NCBI RefSeq assembly: GCF_008801405.1
Contig: NZ_VZPV01000003.1
Coordinates: 434,001-498,000, forward strand
Length of the DNA stretch: 64,000 nucleotides
DNA from: Ralstonia insidiosa
GTDB lineage: Bacteria > Pseudomonadota > Gammaproteobacteria > Burkholderiales > Burkholderiaceae
Direction: 5' to 3'
The notes beneath the pieces are model-generated. The model saw nothing but the letters and a program-made list of their open reading frames with translations, was not told the origin of the DNA and did no database searches. Each line of letters starts with the position of its first letter. The first letter of the stretch is position 1. Made by a program: the position numbers and the translations under genes. This document shows positions 8,906 to 18,142 of this stretch, in pieces.

Positions 8906-9961
8906 ATGGTGCTACCGCAATTTCATCGGCTGCAGATTGCCGAGGTCGTGGCCGAAACCGACGATGCACGGTCGCTGGTGTTCGATCTGCCCGAATCGCT
9001 GCGCGACGTATTCGCCTACCGGCCGGGCCAGTTTCTGACGCTCAGGGTGCCCGTCAACGGTGCCGCGCAGCAGCGCTGCTATTCGCTTTCCAGCACACCC
9101 GAGGTGGACGATGCGCTGCGCGTGACCATCAAGCGCGTGCGTAGCGGACAAGTCTCGAACTGGATCTGCGATCACCTTGGCGCGGGTGACACGATCGAGG
9201 TCATGCCGCCGGCGGGTGTATTCACGCCGCGCGCGCTGCATGGCGACTTCCTGCTCCTGGCTGGCGGCAGCGGCATCACGCCGGTGCTGTCCATCGCCAA
9301 AGCCGCGCTGCGCCATGGCCGCGGCAACATCACGCTCGTGTACGCCAATCGCGACGAGAACGCCATCATCTTCCGCGATGCGCTGCGCGAATTGGCAGCG
9401 CAGCACCCGGGGCGGTTGCGCGTGATCCACTGGCTCGACAGCGTGCTGGGGCCGCCTTCGTCGCGTCAGCTGGAAGAGCTGGTGCGTCCGTGGAGCCTGG
9501 CCGATTGCTTCATCTGCGGGCCCGCGCCGTTCATGGACTGCGCACAGGCGGCGCTGCAGGCGCTTGGCGTGCCGCCGGGCAACATCCATCTGGAGCGGTT
9601 TGGCGCCGCGCCCGCACAGCCTCCAGCCGAAGCGCCACGTGCGTCGACGGCGGCGCCGGAGGCCGAAGCCTTGGCCCCGTGTGGGCCGGTGCCGATGACG
9701 GTGGAGCTGGACGGCACCGCGCATCGCGTCACCGCCCAGGCCGGTGAAACCGTGCTCGATGCCCTGCTGCGCGCCGATATTGCGGCCCCCAATTCGTGCC
9801 GCACCGGTTTGTGCGGGGCGTGCATGTGCCGCGTCGAAGGCGGCAGCGTCAGGCTGGGCGAAAACCATGTACTGGATGCGGCCGACCTGGAGGCCGGCTG
9901 GACGCTGGCCTGCCAGGCCGTGCCTGTCGGCGATGAAGTTCACCTGAAATTCCCGGACTGA
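8906..9961 (+). CDS. kshB: KshB-type ferredoxin reductase of 3-ketosteroid 9alpha-hydroxylase
   Basis: A 351-residue iron-sulfur flavoprotein reductase that passes electrons from NAD(P)H to a Rieske oxygenase. Domain order: an FAD-binding barrel with CYSLSS near residue 56, an NAD-binding domain with LLLAGGSGITPVLS near 115, a Pro/Ala-rich linker near 235-255, and a C-terminal plant-type [2Fe-2S] domain with CRTGLCGACMC and a distal LACQ cysteine. This order matches KshB. It is the only such reductase seen here, so it may serve both Rieske oxygenases (12276 and 33164). Confidence 0.9.
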   Translation: MVLPQFHRLQIAEVVAETDDARSLVFDLPESLRDVFAYRPGQFLTLRVPVNGAAQQRCYSLSSTPEVDDALRVTIKRVRSGQVSNWICDHLGAGDTIEVMPPAGVFTPRALHGDFLLLAGGSGITPVLSIAKAALRHGRGNITLVYANRDENAIIFRDALRELAAQHPGRLRVIHWLDSVLGPPSSRQLEELVRPWSLADCFICGPAPFMDCAQAALQALGVPPGNIHLERFGAAPAQPPAEAPRASTAAPEAEALAPCGPVPMTVELDGTAHRVTAQAGETVLDALLRADIAAPNSCRTGLCGACMCRVEGGSVRLGENHVLDAADLEAGWTLACQAVPVGDEVHLKFPD

Positions 9962-9962
9962 C

Positions 9963-11591
9963 ATGATCACTTCCGACACCATCGAAAGCGCCGCCACGAC
10001 GCGCGATTCCGAGCTGGAGCGCGCGCAGCCCGCGGTCACCATTCCCGAGCTGCTCTGCCGTGCCGCCAAGCAGTACGACCAACGCGTGGCCATCCAGGAG
10101 GATGGCTTGCGACTCACCTACGCCGCGCTCAATGTGCAGCGTGTCGAAGTCGCAAAGGCGTTGCTCGGGCTGGGGGTCGAACCCGGCGACCGCGTGGCCG
10201 TGTGGGCGCCGAACCTGTCCGAATGGATTCTGACCACGCTGGCCACGCAAAGCATTGGTGCGGTGCTGGTGCCGATCAACACCCGCATGAAGGGGTTGGA
10301 GGTGGCGGCCACGCTGGCCGATAGCGGCGCCCGCGTGCTTTTCTGCATCGACCACTTCCTCGGCGAGACCTATCCGGAACTCCTGGCGCCGCACAAGCCG
10401 GCCAGCCTTGAGCACGTGGTGGTGCTGCGCCCGCGTGCGGAGCGGCCCACGGTCGACGGAGAACTGCTGTGGGCGGATTTCCTTGCGCTGGCCGGCAAGG
10501 TGGACGATGCACAATTCCGCGCCTGCGAGCAGCGCGTGACCGGTGAAACCGTGATGGACATCATGTTCACCTCAGGCACGACCGGCCGCCCGAAGGGCGT
10601 GATGACATCGCAATCGCAGAACCTGCGCGCGGTTGATGGCTGGGCGTATATCACGGGCCTGGAGACCGGCGACCGCTACCTGATCGTCAACCCCTTCTTC
10701 CACACATTCGGCTACAAGGCCGGCTGGCTCGCGGCGCTCACGCGCGGCGCTACCATCCTGCCCCACCTGGTGTTCGACGCCGATGCGGTGATGACGCGCA
10801 TCGAGAACGAACGCGTGACCGTGCTGCCCGGGCCACCGACGCTGTATCAATCGCTGCTGAACAGCCCGCGCCTGCGCGAGTTCGATCTGTCGTCACTGCG
10901 CATGGCCGTGACCGGGGCATCGGCGATCCCGCCTGTGCTGATCGAGCGCATGCGCACCGAGCTGGGCTTGCGTGACATTCACACCGGCTACGGCCTGACG
11001 GAATCGTGCGGCTTTGCCACGCTCACCCGCACCGGCGACAGCGCCGAAACCGTGGCGCTGACCTCCGGCTGCGCCATGCCCGGCGTCGAACTGCGCTGCG
11101 TAGATGCCCAAGGCCAACCCGTGCCGCCCGATGAGCCGGGCGAAGTGCTGGTGCGCGGCTACAACGTCATGCGCAGCTACTTCAACCAGGCCGATGCCAC
11201 GGCCGCGACCATCGATGCCGATGGCTGGCTGCATACGGGCGACATTGGCGTGCTGGATAGCCGCGGCTATCTGCGCATTACGGATCGCATCAAGGACATG
11301 TTCATCGTCGGGGGCTTCAACTGCTATCCGGCGGAGATCGAGAAGCTGCTGGCCTCGCACCCGGCCATCGCGCAGTGCGCCGTGGTCGGGATGCCGCACG
11401 ATCGGCTGGGCGAGGTGGGCAAGGCCTATGTCGTCCTGCGCCATGGCGCCCGCCTCACTGCGGACGACCTGATCGGCTGGGCGCGGCGCTGCATGTCCAA
11501 CTACAAGGTGCCCCGCGAGATCGCCTTCGTGCAGACGCTGCCGATCAGCGCGTCGGGCAAGATCCTCAAGTACCGCTTGCGCGAGTCCTGA
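9963..11591 (+). CDS. fadD3: Acyl-CoA ligase, FadD3-like (HIP-CoA synthetase)
   Basis: A 542-residue adenylate-forming CoA ligase. Motifs are TSGTTGRPKGVM near residue 202, GYGLTESCG near 345, the hinge aspartate in GWLHTGDIG near 420 and the C-terminal GKILKYRLRES with the catalytic lysine. It starts one base after the kshB stop. In this setting it most likely activates the HIP (3aalpha-H-4alpha(3'-propanoate)-7abeta-methylhexahydro-1,5-indanedione) propionate side chain, as FadD3 does in Mycobacterium. Another steroid acid is possible. Confidence 0.85.
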   Translation: MITSDTIESAATTRDSELERAQPAVTIPELLCRAAKQYDQRVAIQEDGLRLTYAALNVQRVEVAKALLGLGVEPGDRVAVWAPNLSEWILTTLATQSIGAVLVPINTRMKGLEVAATLADSGARVLFCIDHFLGETYPELLAPHKPASLEHVVVLRPRAERPTVDGELLWADFLALAGKVDDAQFRACEQRVTGETVMDIMFTSGTTGRPKGVMTSQSQNLRAVDGWAYITGLETGDRYLIVNPFFHTFGYKAGWLAALTRGATILPHLVFDADAVMTRIENERVTVLPGPPTLYQSLLNSPRLREFDLSSLRMAVTGASAIPPVLIERMRTELGLRDIHTGYGLTESCGFATLTRTGDSAETVALTSGCAMPGVELRCVDAQGQPVPPDEPGEVLVRGYNVMRSYFNQADATAATIDADGWLHTGDIGVLDSRGYLRITDRIKDMFIVGGFNCYPAEIEKLLASHPAIAQCAVVGMPHDRLGEVGKAYVVLRHGARLTADDLIGWARRCMSNYKVPREIAFVQTLPISASGKILKYRLRES

Positions 11592-11617
11592 ACCCGCGCG
11601 GAGAGGCGTGACCGCCC

Positions 11618-12199
11618 ATGGTGAAAGTCTATACACTCGACGGGATCACGCCCGTCGTGCATCCGGATGCTTTCGTGCATCCGGATGCCGTTCTGATCGG
11701 TGATGTGATCGTGGGGCCGGACTGCTATGTCGGCCCCTGCGCGTGTTTGCGCGGCGATTTCGGCCGCATCCGGCTGGAGCGTGGCGCGAACATTCAGGAC
11801 ACCTGTGTCGCGCATTCGTATCCGGGCGTCGAAGTCCTGGTCGAAGAGGACGGGCACGTCGGCCACGGCGCTGTCCTGCACGGTTGCCGCGTGGGGCGCA
11901 ATGCCCTGATCGGCATGAACTCGATCATCATGGACGGCGCCGTGGTGGGTGCCGATGCCATGGTCGCTGCCGGCGCGTTCGTCAAGGCCGGCATGGCCGT
12001 TCCGCCAGGAACGCTGGTGGCAGGCATGCCTGCGCGCGTGGTCCGCACACTGAGCCCGGAAGACATCGCAAGAAAGTCGGCCGGCACGCGCATGTATCAG
12101 GAGCTTGCGCGCCGGTCGCTGGCTGGCATGCGCCTTGTCGAACCGCTGCGCAGCGAGTCGGCCCGCCAGCGTGGTGCCGACGACGAAGCGCAGGATTGA
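11618..12199 (+). CDS. PaaY/gamma-carbonic-anhydrase-like hexapeptide-repeat protein
   Basis: A 193-residue left-handed beta-helix protein with hexapeptide repeats such as VHPDAVLIGDVIVGPDCYVG and metal-site histidines in QDTCVAHSYPG and HVGHGAVLHGC. Relatives are CaiE/PaaY; PaaY is known as a thioesterase that rescues stalled CoA intermediates in phenylacetate catabolism. As the last gene of the hsaA operon, right after a CoA ligase, a CoA-salvage role is plausible. Carbonic anhydrase activity is the alternative. The spacing after fadD3 is 26 bp. Confidence 0.8.
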   Translation: MVKVYTLDGITPVVHPDAFVHPDAVLIGDVIVGPDCYVGPCACLRGDFGRIRLERGANIQDTCVAHSYPGVEVLVEEDGHVGHGAVLHGCRVGRNALIGMNSIIMDGAVVGADAMVAAGAFVKAGMAVPPGTLVAGMPARVVRTLSPEDIARKSAGTRMYQELARRSLAGMRLVEPLRSESARQRGADDEAQD

Positions 12200-12238
12200 T
12201 TGGCGGACGTCGTGTTCACGGGTGCGGCCGCTACACGA

Positions 12239-12260
12239 GCCCTCTGCGGTGGCAGAGGGC
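12239..12260. terminator. Terminator hairpin between convergent genes
   Basis: A perfect 9-bp stem GCCCTCTGC/GCAGAGGGC with a 4-nt loop and no clear U-run. It lies between the end of the hsaA operon and the end of the minus-strand Rieske gene. Confidence 0.6.
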
Positions 12261-12275
12261 CTTAGGGTTGCGTTG

Positions 12276-13232
12276 TCAGGCGCATTGTCTGCCGCCCTCA
12301 AAGAATTGACGGTACCAGTCGCGCAATTGGAACAGCGGCCCATCGCCATCGCAGAGCAGCGGCGATGGCCGATAGATCTTGCGTTGCCAGATGACGACGT
12401 CCTGATCGAAGGCCTCGTGCGCCGAGTGGGCGTATTCCTGTGCAATGGCATCGGTATCAGGCAGCGCTGGGTCTCGCTTGATCTTGATGCCGTAGCAAAC
12501 ATCGACATGCTCCGTGTCGACCGGGGTGTGGATGTTCACTTGCTTGCTGGCATAGGTGCCTTCCATCGTGACGTGCTGCACGGCCGGACCATAGTAGGTG
12601 GCCTCGGTGGTGAGCTTGTGGCCCAGCGTCGGGTGGCCGCCGATGGTGGAGCGCTGTGATGCGATATGGCCATCGAAATGCACTGTAATGTCTTCGATGG
12701 GGGCTCCATGCACATAGGTGAAATGCGGTGTATCCACAAGGTTCTCGATGATTTCCTTGCCCTGCGTGCGCACACGCCAGCGTTTGAAATACCAGCGCGT
12801 CCAGCCAGGCGCGCCGTTCATGCTCGCGTCGACGGGAAGTTCCCAGTTGGGCGGGCCGCCGGCCGGATCGAACCACATATGAACGATCTCATTCACCTCG
12901 CGAACGATGTGGGTGGCCAGTGCCCCTTCGCGTGCCTTGATCGGAATGCGGCTGGCATAAGGAACGTCGACACACTGGCCGGTTTGAGAGAACGCCCACG
13001 CGTGGAAGGGGCAGACGATGGTGTTGCCCTGACATCGACCGTCGCCCAGGTGCGCGCCGAGATGCGGGCAGAACGCATCCAGGATCGCAACCTCGCCGTT
13101 TTCGCCACGGAACGCGACGAATTCGCGACCGAAATAGCTGAGCGATTTGACCTCGCCTTGCTTGATTTCGTCGGAAAAGAGCACTGCAAACCATCCCCTC
13201 GGATATTGACCTGCAAAAACATCGTCTGACAT
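12276..13232 (-). CDS. Rieske non-heme iron oxygenase, KshA-like (copy 1)
   Basis: A 318-residue oxygenase. The Rieske cluster ligands are Cys55/His57 and Cys74/His77 (CPHLGAHLG and CPFHAW). The mononuclear iron site has Asp167, His170 and His175 in NLVDTPHFTYVHG. This is the KshA architecture, but the protein is shorter than the roughly 350-380 residues usual for KshA and than copy 2 (358). AGGAGG precedes the ATG. It is divergent from a LysR-type gene and has no copy of the cluster operator, so its control may differ from the rest. The substrate may be a 3-ketosteroid (C9 hydroxylation) or another ring position. Confidence 0.85.
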   Translation of the reverse strand: MSDDVFAGQYPRGWFAVLFSDEIKQGEVKSLSYFGREFVAFRGENGEVAILDAFCPHLGAHLGDGRCQGNTIVCPFHAWAFSQTGQCVDVPYASRIPIKAREGALATHIVREVNEIVHMWFDPAGGPPNWELPVDASMNGAPGWTRWYFKRWRVRTQGKEIIENLVDTPHFTYVHGAPIEDITVHFDGHIASQRSTIGGHPTLGHKLTTEATYYGPAVQHVTMEGTYASKQVNIHTPVDTEHVDVCYGIKIKRDPALPDTDAIAQEYAHSAHEAFDQDVVIWQRKIYRPSPLLCDGDGPLFQLRDWYRQFFEGGRQCA

Positions 13233-13391
13233 ACGTTCCTCCTGTGCGCTTCGGACAGCCGTGCGCGTCTATGCATAAGAAGCCAAGCCCATGCTGTGCT
13301 CGCTCATGGGGCAAGGACGGATTCACCTGCAGCGGGGGCTAGTGTAGGAATCGCTTCCTCTGGAGAAAATGAGTTTGTTTGCACATCGGTC

Positions 13392-14282
13392 ATGCAAAAA
13401 CGCACACGCGCCGCGATCAAATGGGACGATCTTCGCTACTTTCTCGCCGTGGCGAAGACGGGCTCGTATCTGGCGGCCGGTAGAGCGCTCGGTGTCGACA
13501 GGACAACCGTGAGCCGCCGGGTGGGCGTTCTGGAACGCACCATGGGGTGTGCACTCTTGGTTCCCAACGACCACGGCTTCCACCTCACGGCAACCGGCCG
13601 CTCCGTGCTTGCCGTCGCGGCCCGCATGGAGGAAGTGACCGGCGTACTCGCCGCAATACGGCAACCCACTCACGGCGGTATCGCGGGGACGGTGCGGCTG
13701 GCGGTATCGGCTTCGCTCGGAGACGCGTTCATCGAAGACATCGTGGCATTCCGCCAACGTCACCCGTTGGTGATCATGGAGGTGAACCAGGTCAGCGATC
13801 CAATGATCGCCGTTAGCGAGCATCGAGCAGACTTCGGCATTGGTGTATCGCACGAGGCGCCGCACCGCCTCAACAGCATGCTGCTTGGTACCGCAGAGAT
13901 CGCGGTGTACTCCGCCAGCAACAACGAGCCGCGTGCGTCCGACATCTGGGTGGGGTGGAGCGAGGACATTCCCAAGGCGTTTGCTGACTGGATGATCGAA
14001 TACGCCCCCCTGGATGCGCACGTGAGCACCAAGGTCAATTCTTGGGATGCGCTCAAGCGCGCGGTTCTATCAGGCGGCGGTGTCGCGCCGCTATGGTGCA
14101 TGTTGGCGGACCGCGAACCGGAGCTGGTGCGTGTGTTTCCGCATGCCGAGAAGCACTATCTCGCCCTCTGGCTGACCTCCCACCGAAGCACCGAGCGCAA
14201 TGCCGCGCAACAGGCGGCGTGGATGTTTCTCGCGCAGCGGATTCGAAGCAAGCTGGCGGGCGCGGATTGCCTGGGGGAATGA
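13392..14282 (+). CDS. LysR-type transcriptional regulator
   Basis: A 296-residue LysR-type regulator. The N-terminal winged helix-turn-helix reads WDDLRYFLAVAKTGSYLAAG followed by VDRTTVSRRV, and the effector-binding domain begins near residue 95 with GTVRLAVSASLG. The ATG at 13392 lies 160 bp from the divergent Rieske gene, the usual arrangement for a LysR regulator and its target. I see no convincing T-N11-A box in the gap. It probably controls copy 1 of the Rieske oxygenase in response to a steroid metabolite; the effector is unknown. Confidence 0.85.
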   Translation: MQKRTRAAIKWDDLRYFLAVAKTGSYLAAGRALGVDRTTVSRRVGVLERTMGCALLVPNDHGFHLTATGRSVLAVAARMEEVTGVLAAIRQPTHGGIAGTVRLAVSASLGDAFIEDIVAFRQRHPLVIMEVNQVSDPMIAVSEHRADFGIGVSHEAPHRLNSMLLGTAEIAVYSASNNEPRASDIWVGWSEDIPKAFADWMIEYAPLDAHVSTKVNSWDALKRAVLSGGGVAPLWCMLADREPELVRVFPHAEKHYLALWLTSHRSTERNAAQQAAWMFLAQRIRSKLAGADCLGE

Positions 14283-14407
14283 TTCAGGTGCTGCGTGACG
14301 CCGGCCAGAGCATCGTCTTGAGACTGCGGCGGCGCCAAGCGCAGTCACGCGTGAACCGGCCGGGGCGGCGCGCACCGGCTTTCCTGGCGTTTCCCGGAGC
14401 GCTCGCG

Positions 14408-14425
14408 TAGTCCCAATAGACGATG
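14408..14425 (+). promoter_or_regulatory. Cluster operator upstream of hsaC operon
   Basis: TAGTC-CCAATA-GACGATG, an exact consensus match, 102 bp upstream of the hsaC ATG. It heads the longest operon of the window (14527 to 31976). Confidence 0.75.
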
Positions 14426-14526
14426 TAGGAAGCCGTCTCCAGCCGAACAATGGCTCCATCGAAGCCGCATTGCGTGACGTACAGCAAGCGGCAGGTGAAG
14501 AACCAGTTTTGCCAGGAGACAGCAAG

Positions 14527-15420
14527 ATGGATATTCGCGCGCTCGGCTATATCGTCGTCGAGTCCACTGACATTGAACAATGGCGCCGTTATGCCGAGCA
14601 GGTGCTCGGCATGGCCTGCACCCAGGCGCCAGGCGAAGCGCTCTACATCAAGATGGACGAGCGCGATTTTCGCTATCTGATCGTCCCCGGAAAGGAAGAC
14701 CGCTACGGCGCATCGGGCTGGGAGCTGGCCGACGAGGCCGCGTTCCAGCAGGCGCTGCAAGCGCTGCGCGAAGCCAAGGTCGAAGTGGTACAGGCCAACG
14801 CCGAAGAGCTGGCGCAGCGCCGCGTGCAGGCGGCCGCATGGTTTCGCGATCCGTCCGGCAACCGGCATGAAATCTACTGGGGGCCGCGCGCAGATTTCGC
14901 GCGCTTTGTCTCACCGGTGGGCGTACCGCGCTTCATTACCGACCCGATGGGCCTGGGCCACGCCGTGCTGCCTGCAGCGGCCTTTGACGAGACCAACGCC
15001 TTCCTGCGCGATGTGATGGGCTTCGGCCTGTCCGATATCTACCGGGTGCGCTTCACGCCGGACCCGGCGGAACCCGAGAAGCGCATCCACTTCCTGCATT
15101 GCGGCAACGCACGCCACCACAGCCTCGCGATCTTCGAGATGGCAATTCCGTCGGGCTGCGTGCACGTCATGGCCGAAGTGCCGGACATGACCGAAGTGGG
15201 CCGCGCACTCGATCGTGCGCAGCAGCACGGCACACCCATGTCGGCCACGCTCGGCCAGCACTGCAACGACCGCATGATCTCGTTCTACATGCGCACGCCG
15301 GGCGGCTTCGACCTCGAATACGGCTTTGGCGGCCTGGAGGTCGACTGGCACCAACACAACGCCTACGAAGCCACACGGGTCAGCCTGTGGGGCCACGATT
15401 TCAGCATTGGACGTCGCTAA
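14527..15420 (+). CDS. hsaC: Extradiol dioxygenase HsaC (meta-cleavage of 3,4-DHSA)
   Basis: A 297-residue type I extradiol dioxygenase built of two VOC modules. The iron ligands by context are His145 (GLGHAVL), His213 (CVHVMAE) and Glu264 (FDLEYGFGG); His145 is the same number as in mycobacterial HsaC. In the known pathway it opens the A ring of 3,4-DHSA. CAGGAGACAGCAAG precedes the ATG. The gene lies apart from hsaAB but carries the same operator, and ipdA follows after 4 bp. Confidence 0.92.
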   Translation: MDIRALGYIVVESTDIEQWRRYAEQVLGMACTQAPGEALYIKMDERDFRYLIVPGKEDRYGASGWELADEAAFQQALQALREAKVEVVQANAEELAQRRVQAAAWFRDPSGNRHEIYWGPRADFARFVSPVGVPRFITDPMGLGHAVLPAAAFDETNAFLRDVMGFGLSDIYRVRFTPDPAEPEKRIHFLHCGNARHHSLAIFEMAIPSGCVHVMAEVPDMTEVGRALDRAQQHGTPMSATLGQHCNDRMISFYMRTPGGFDLEYGFGGLEVDWHQHNAYEATRVSLWGHDFSIGRR

Positions 15421-15424
15421 TTCC

Positions 15425-16315
15425 ATGATCAAGACACTCGACAAAAGCATGAGCCCCGCCGACGTTGTGGCGCGGCTGACCGATGGCATGACGATCGGCA
15501 TTGGTGGCTGGGGCCCGCGCCGCAAGCCGATGGCACTGGTGCGCGAAATCCTGCGCTCGCCGCTGAAGGACCTGACCATCGTGGCCTACGGTGGCCCGGA
15601 CGTCGGCATGCTGTGTGCTGCCGGAAAGGTGCGCAAGGTGATCTACGGTTTCGTGTCGCTCGACGTGATTCCGCTGGAGCCGCATTTCCGCAATGCCCGC
15701 GAGAGCGGCGCGATTAACGTGTGGGAAGTCGATGAAGGCATGCTGCAACTGGGCCTGCGTGCCGCAGCCGCACGCCTGCCGTTCCTGCCGACGCGCGTCG
15801 GCTTGGGCACCGACCTGCTCACGCACAGCCCGCACCTCAAGACTGTGCGCTCGCCGTATGACGATGGCGAGGTGCTTCTGGCCATGCCGGCCATTCCGCT
15901 AGATGTCGCGCTGCTGCACGTCAACGAAAGCGACGTGAAGGGCAACACGCGCATCGACGGCCCGGACCCGTTCTTCGACGAATGGTTCGCGCGGGCCGCC
16001 AAGCAGTGCTACGTCAGCTGCGAAACGCTGACCCCATCGCTGGAGGAAGAAGACCTCGTCCGCGCCCGCAACAACCCGTTCGAACGCTCGCTGGTGACCG
16101 GTGTGGTGCATGCACCTGCCGGCGCGCACCCGACGTCGTGCGGGCCGCAATACGGCTTTGATGTGCCGCACCTGAAAACGTACTGCGCCAGTGCAGACCA
16201 GGACGCAGGCTTCGCAGCCTATCGCCAGGACGTGATCGGGAACAGCGAAGTCGATTACCTCGCCAAGATCGGCGGCACCGGCCACGTGCTGGGCCTGCCG
16301 CTGCCCGTCCTTTGA
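15425..16315 (+). CDS. ipdA: IpdA-like CoA-transferase-family subunit (ring D hydrolase)
   Basis: A 296-residue alpha subunit of the class I CoA-transferase fold, with MTIGIGGWGPRRKPMALVREI near residue 22 and a glutamate in INVWEVDEGML near residue 105. Family members IpdA/IpdB act as a hydrolase that opens the last carbocyclic ring in HIP catabolism rather than as a CoA-transferase. It is followed directly by the beta subunit. The identification rests on the fold, the pairing and the neighbouring HIP genes. Confidence 0.88.
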   Translation: MIKTLDKSMSPADVVARLTDGMTIGIGGWGPRRKPMALVREILRSPLKDLTIVAYGGPDVGMLCAAGKVRKVIYGFVSLDVIPLEPHFRNARESGAINVWEVDEGMLQLGLRAAAARLPFLPTRVGLGTDLLTHSPHLKTVRSPYDDGEVLLAMPAIPLDVALLHVNESDVKGNTRIDGPDPFFDEWFARAAKQCYVSCETLTPSLEEEDLVRARNNPFERSLVTGVVHAPAGAHPTSCGPQYGFDVPHLKTYCASADQDAGFAAYRQDVIGNSEVDYLAKIGGTGHVLGLPLPVL

Positions 16316-16347
16316 CACCGACCTTTGACCCGCATTCAGGAGCCACT

Positions 16348-17178
16348 GTGAGCGTCAACCACGAATTCACTCTTGCCGAACTGATGATCGCGGCTGCGTC
16401 CCGCGTCTGGAATGACGACGGCGAGGTCCTGGCCACCGGCATCGGCGCCGGCCCGCGCATTGCTGCGGGCGTGTCCCGTCTGCTGCACAACCCGGGTCTG
16501 ATGATGACCGACGGCGAAGCCTATCTGGTGGAACAACCCGTGCCGCTGGGCCGGCGCGAGCCGGGCTTCAAGGTGCGCGCCAGCGGCTGGATGGGCTACT
16601 CGCGCGTGTTCGACTGCCTTTGGGGCGGGCGCCGGCACGCGATGGTCATGCCCACGCAGATCGACCGCTTCGGCCAAGCCAACATCTCTCGCCTGGGCGG
16701 CACGCATGCGCAGCCGAAAAAGCAGCTGCTGGGCGCGCGCGGCTTCCCCGGCAACAGCATTAACCACGCCAACTCGTTCTTCGTGTCTGCGCACAGCACG
16801 CGCACGTTTGTGAAGGACGAGGTCGACATGGTCTGCAGCGTGGGCTACAACCCCGCGCGCCATATCGAAGGCATGCGCAGCTTTGCTGACCTGCGCATCA
16901 TCGTGACCGACCTGTGCGTGATGGATTTCACCGGCCCGGACCACGCCATCCGCGTGCGTTCGCTGCACCCGGGCGTGAGCCTGGAGCAGGTGCGCGCCGC
17001 CACCGGTTTCGCACTGGCCAACGCCGCTGACGAGGCACTGCCCGAGACGCCCGCACCGAGCGCGGAAGAACTGGCCGTGATTGCCAAGCTCGATCCGCAC
17101 AACCAGCGCGCCACCATCGTGCGTGACAACCCGCCGGGCCGCCGCGCTGCTGCGCAAGAGGCCACCGCCGCCGCATAA
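16348..17178 (+). CDS. ipdB: IpdB-like CoA-transferase-family subunit
   Basis: A 276-residue beta subunit of the same fold, with TGIGAGPRIAAGVSRLLHNPG near residue 33 and an RRHAMVMPTQIDRFGQANISR stretch in the middle, whose GQANIS core is typical of beta subunits. I prefer GTG at 16348 because AGGAG lies 7 bp upstream; an in-frame TTG at 16312 overlaps the ipdA stop and lacks such a site. It forms the heteromer with IpdA. An Ala/Pro-rich tail near residues 230-276 is longer than in typical family members. Confidence 0.87.
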   Translation: MSVNHEFTLAELMIAAASRVWNDDGEVLATGIGAGPRIAAGVSRLLHNPGLMMTDGEAYLVEQPVPLGRREPGFKVRASGWMGYSRVFDCLWGGRRHAMVMPTQIDRFGQANISRLGGTHAQPKKQLLGARGFPGNSINHANSFFVSAHSTRTFVKDEVDMVCSVGYNPARHIEGMRSFADLRIIVTDLCVMDFTGPDHAIRVRSLHPGVSLEQVRAATGFALANAADEALPETPAPSAEELAVIAKLDPHNQRATIVRDNPPGRRAAAQEATAAA

Positions 17179-17233
17179 CGCCACATTCGGGTACCGAGCA
17201 ACGCCGCACCGGCAGCAACGACGAGAACACACC

Positions 17234-18142
17234 ATGTCAACAGAAGCCATCACCCCCGAAGAACTCGGCCCGAACGCCGAGGTGCTGTATCAAGTCGCTG
17301 ACGGTGTCGCCACGGTTACGATGAACCGGCCGCAGTACCACAACGCGCAGAACTCCAAGATGACGTATGCGCTGGATGAAGCCTTCCGCCGCGCGTCGTC
17401 TGACGATGCCGTGAAGGTCATCATCCTGCGCGGCGCCGGCAAGCATTTCTCTGCCGGCCATGACATCGGCACGCCGGGCCGCGACATCGACGAGACGTTC
17501 GAGCGCGCATCGCTCTGGTACGACCACGTCAACAAGCCGGGCGGCGAACTGCTCTATGCGCGTGAACAGGAGGTCTACCTGGGCATGTGCCGCCGCTGGC
17601 GCGATCTGCCCAAACCGACCATCGCCATGGTGCACGGCGCATGCATTGCCGGCGGGCTGATGCTGGCGTGGGTGTGCGACCTGATCGTGGCGTCGGACGA
17701 TGCGTTCTTCTCCGATCCGGTAGTGCGCATGGGCATTCCGGGCGTGGAGTATTTCGCGCACGCCTACGAGCTGAACCCGCGCATCGCCAAGGAATTCCTC
17801 TTCACGGGCGACCGCATGGATGCCTCGCGCGCCTACCAGATGGGCATGGTGAACCGCGTGACCACGCGCGATGCGCTGGAGAGCACCACGCTGGCGTTGG
17901 CGCAGAAGGTGGCCACCATGCCGCGCCTAGGCCTGACGCTGACCAAGCAGGCGATCAACCACGTTGAAGAGCTGCAAGGCAAGCGTGCCGCGATGGACGC
18001 CGCCTTTGCGTGGCACCACTTCGCCCATGCGCATAACGAGCTGACGAGCGGCGACCGCCTGGGCGGCTACGACGCCCGTGCCATGGCGGCATCGCAGCGC
18101 GATGGTCGTGACGGCGGTGAGGGCAAGGAGCGTGCAGCATGA
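17234..18142 (+). CDS. Enoyl-CoA hydratase/isomerase-family protein
   Basis: A 302-residue crotonase-fold protein with ATVTMNRPQYHNAQNS near residue 30, the oxyanion-hole stretch AGKHFSAGHDIG near 75 and IAMVHGACIAGGLMLAWVCD near 135. It is about 50 residues longer than EchA20-type proteins, with an insertion near residues 85-115. It sits between ipdB and ipdC; the ipdC ATG overlaps its stop. It likely hydrates or rearranges a ring-opened HIP-CoA intermediate. A second, EchA20-like crotonase follows at 19287, so the two are not simple duplicates. Confidence 0.85.
   Translation: MSTEAITPEELGPNAEVLYQVADGVATVTMNRPQYHNAQNSKMTYALDEAFRRASSDDAVKVIILRGAGKHFSAGHDIGTPGRDIDETFERASLWYDHVNKPGGELLYAREQEVYLGMCRRWRDLPKPTIAMVHGACIAGGLMLAWVCDLIVASDDAFFSDPVVRMGIPGVEYFAHAYELNPRIAKEFLFTGDRMDASRAYQMGMVNRVTTRDALESTTLALAQKVATMPRLGLTLTKQAINHVEELQGKRAAMDAAFAWHHFAHAHNELTSGDRLGGYDARAMAASQRDGRDGGEGKERAA

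Noticed and set aside
13405..13425. GGGACGATC inside the LysR gene as an operator
   Set aside because: The left half does not match TAGTC and it lies within codons 5-12 of a coding sequence.
15425..17178. IpdA/IpdB genes as a plain beta-ketoadipate or acetoacetate CoA-transferase
   Set aside because: The whole neighbourhood (ipdC, echA20, fadA6, fadE30, ipdF) is the HIP set, and no ketoadipate gene is present.
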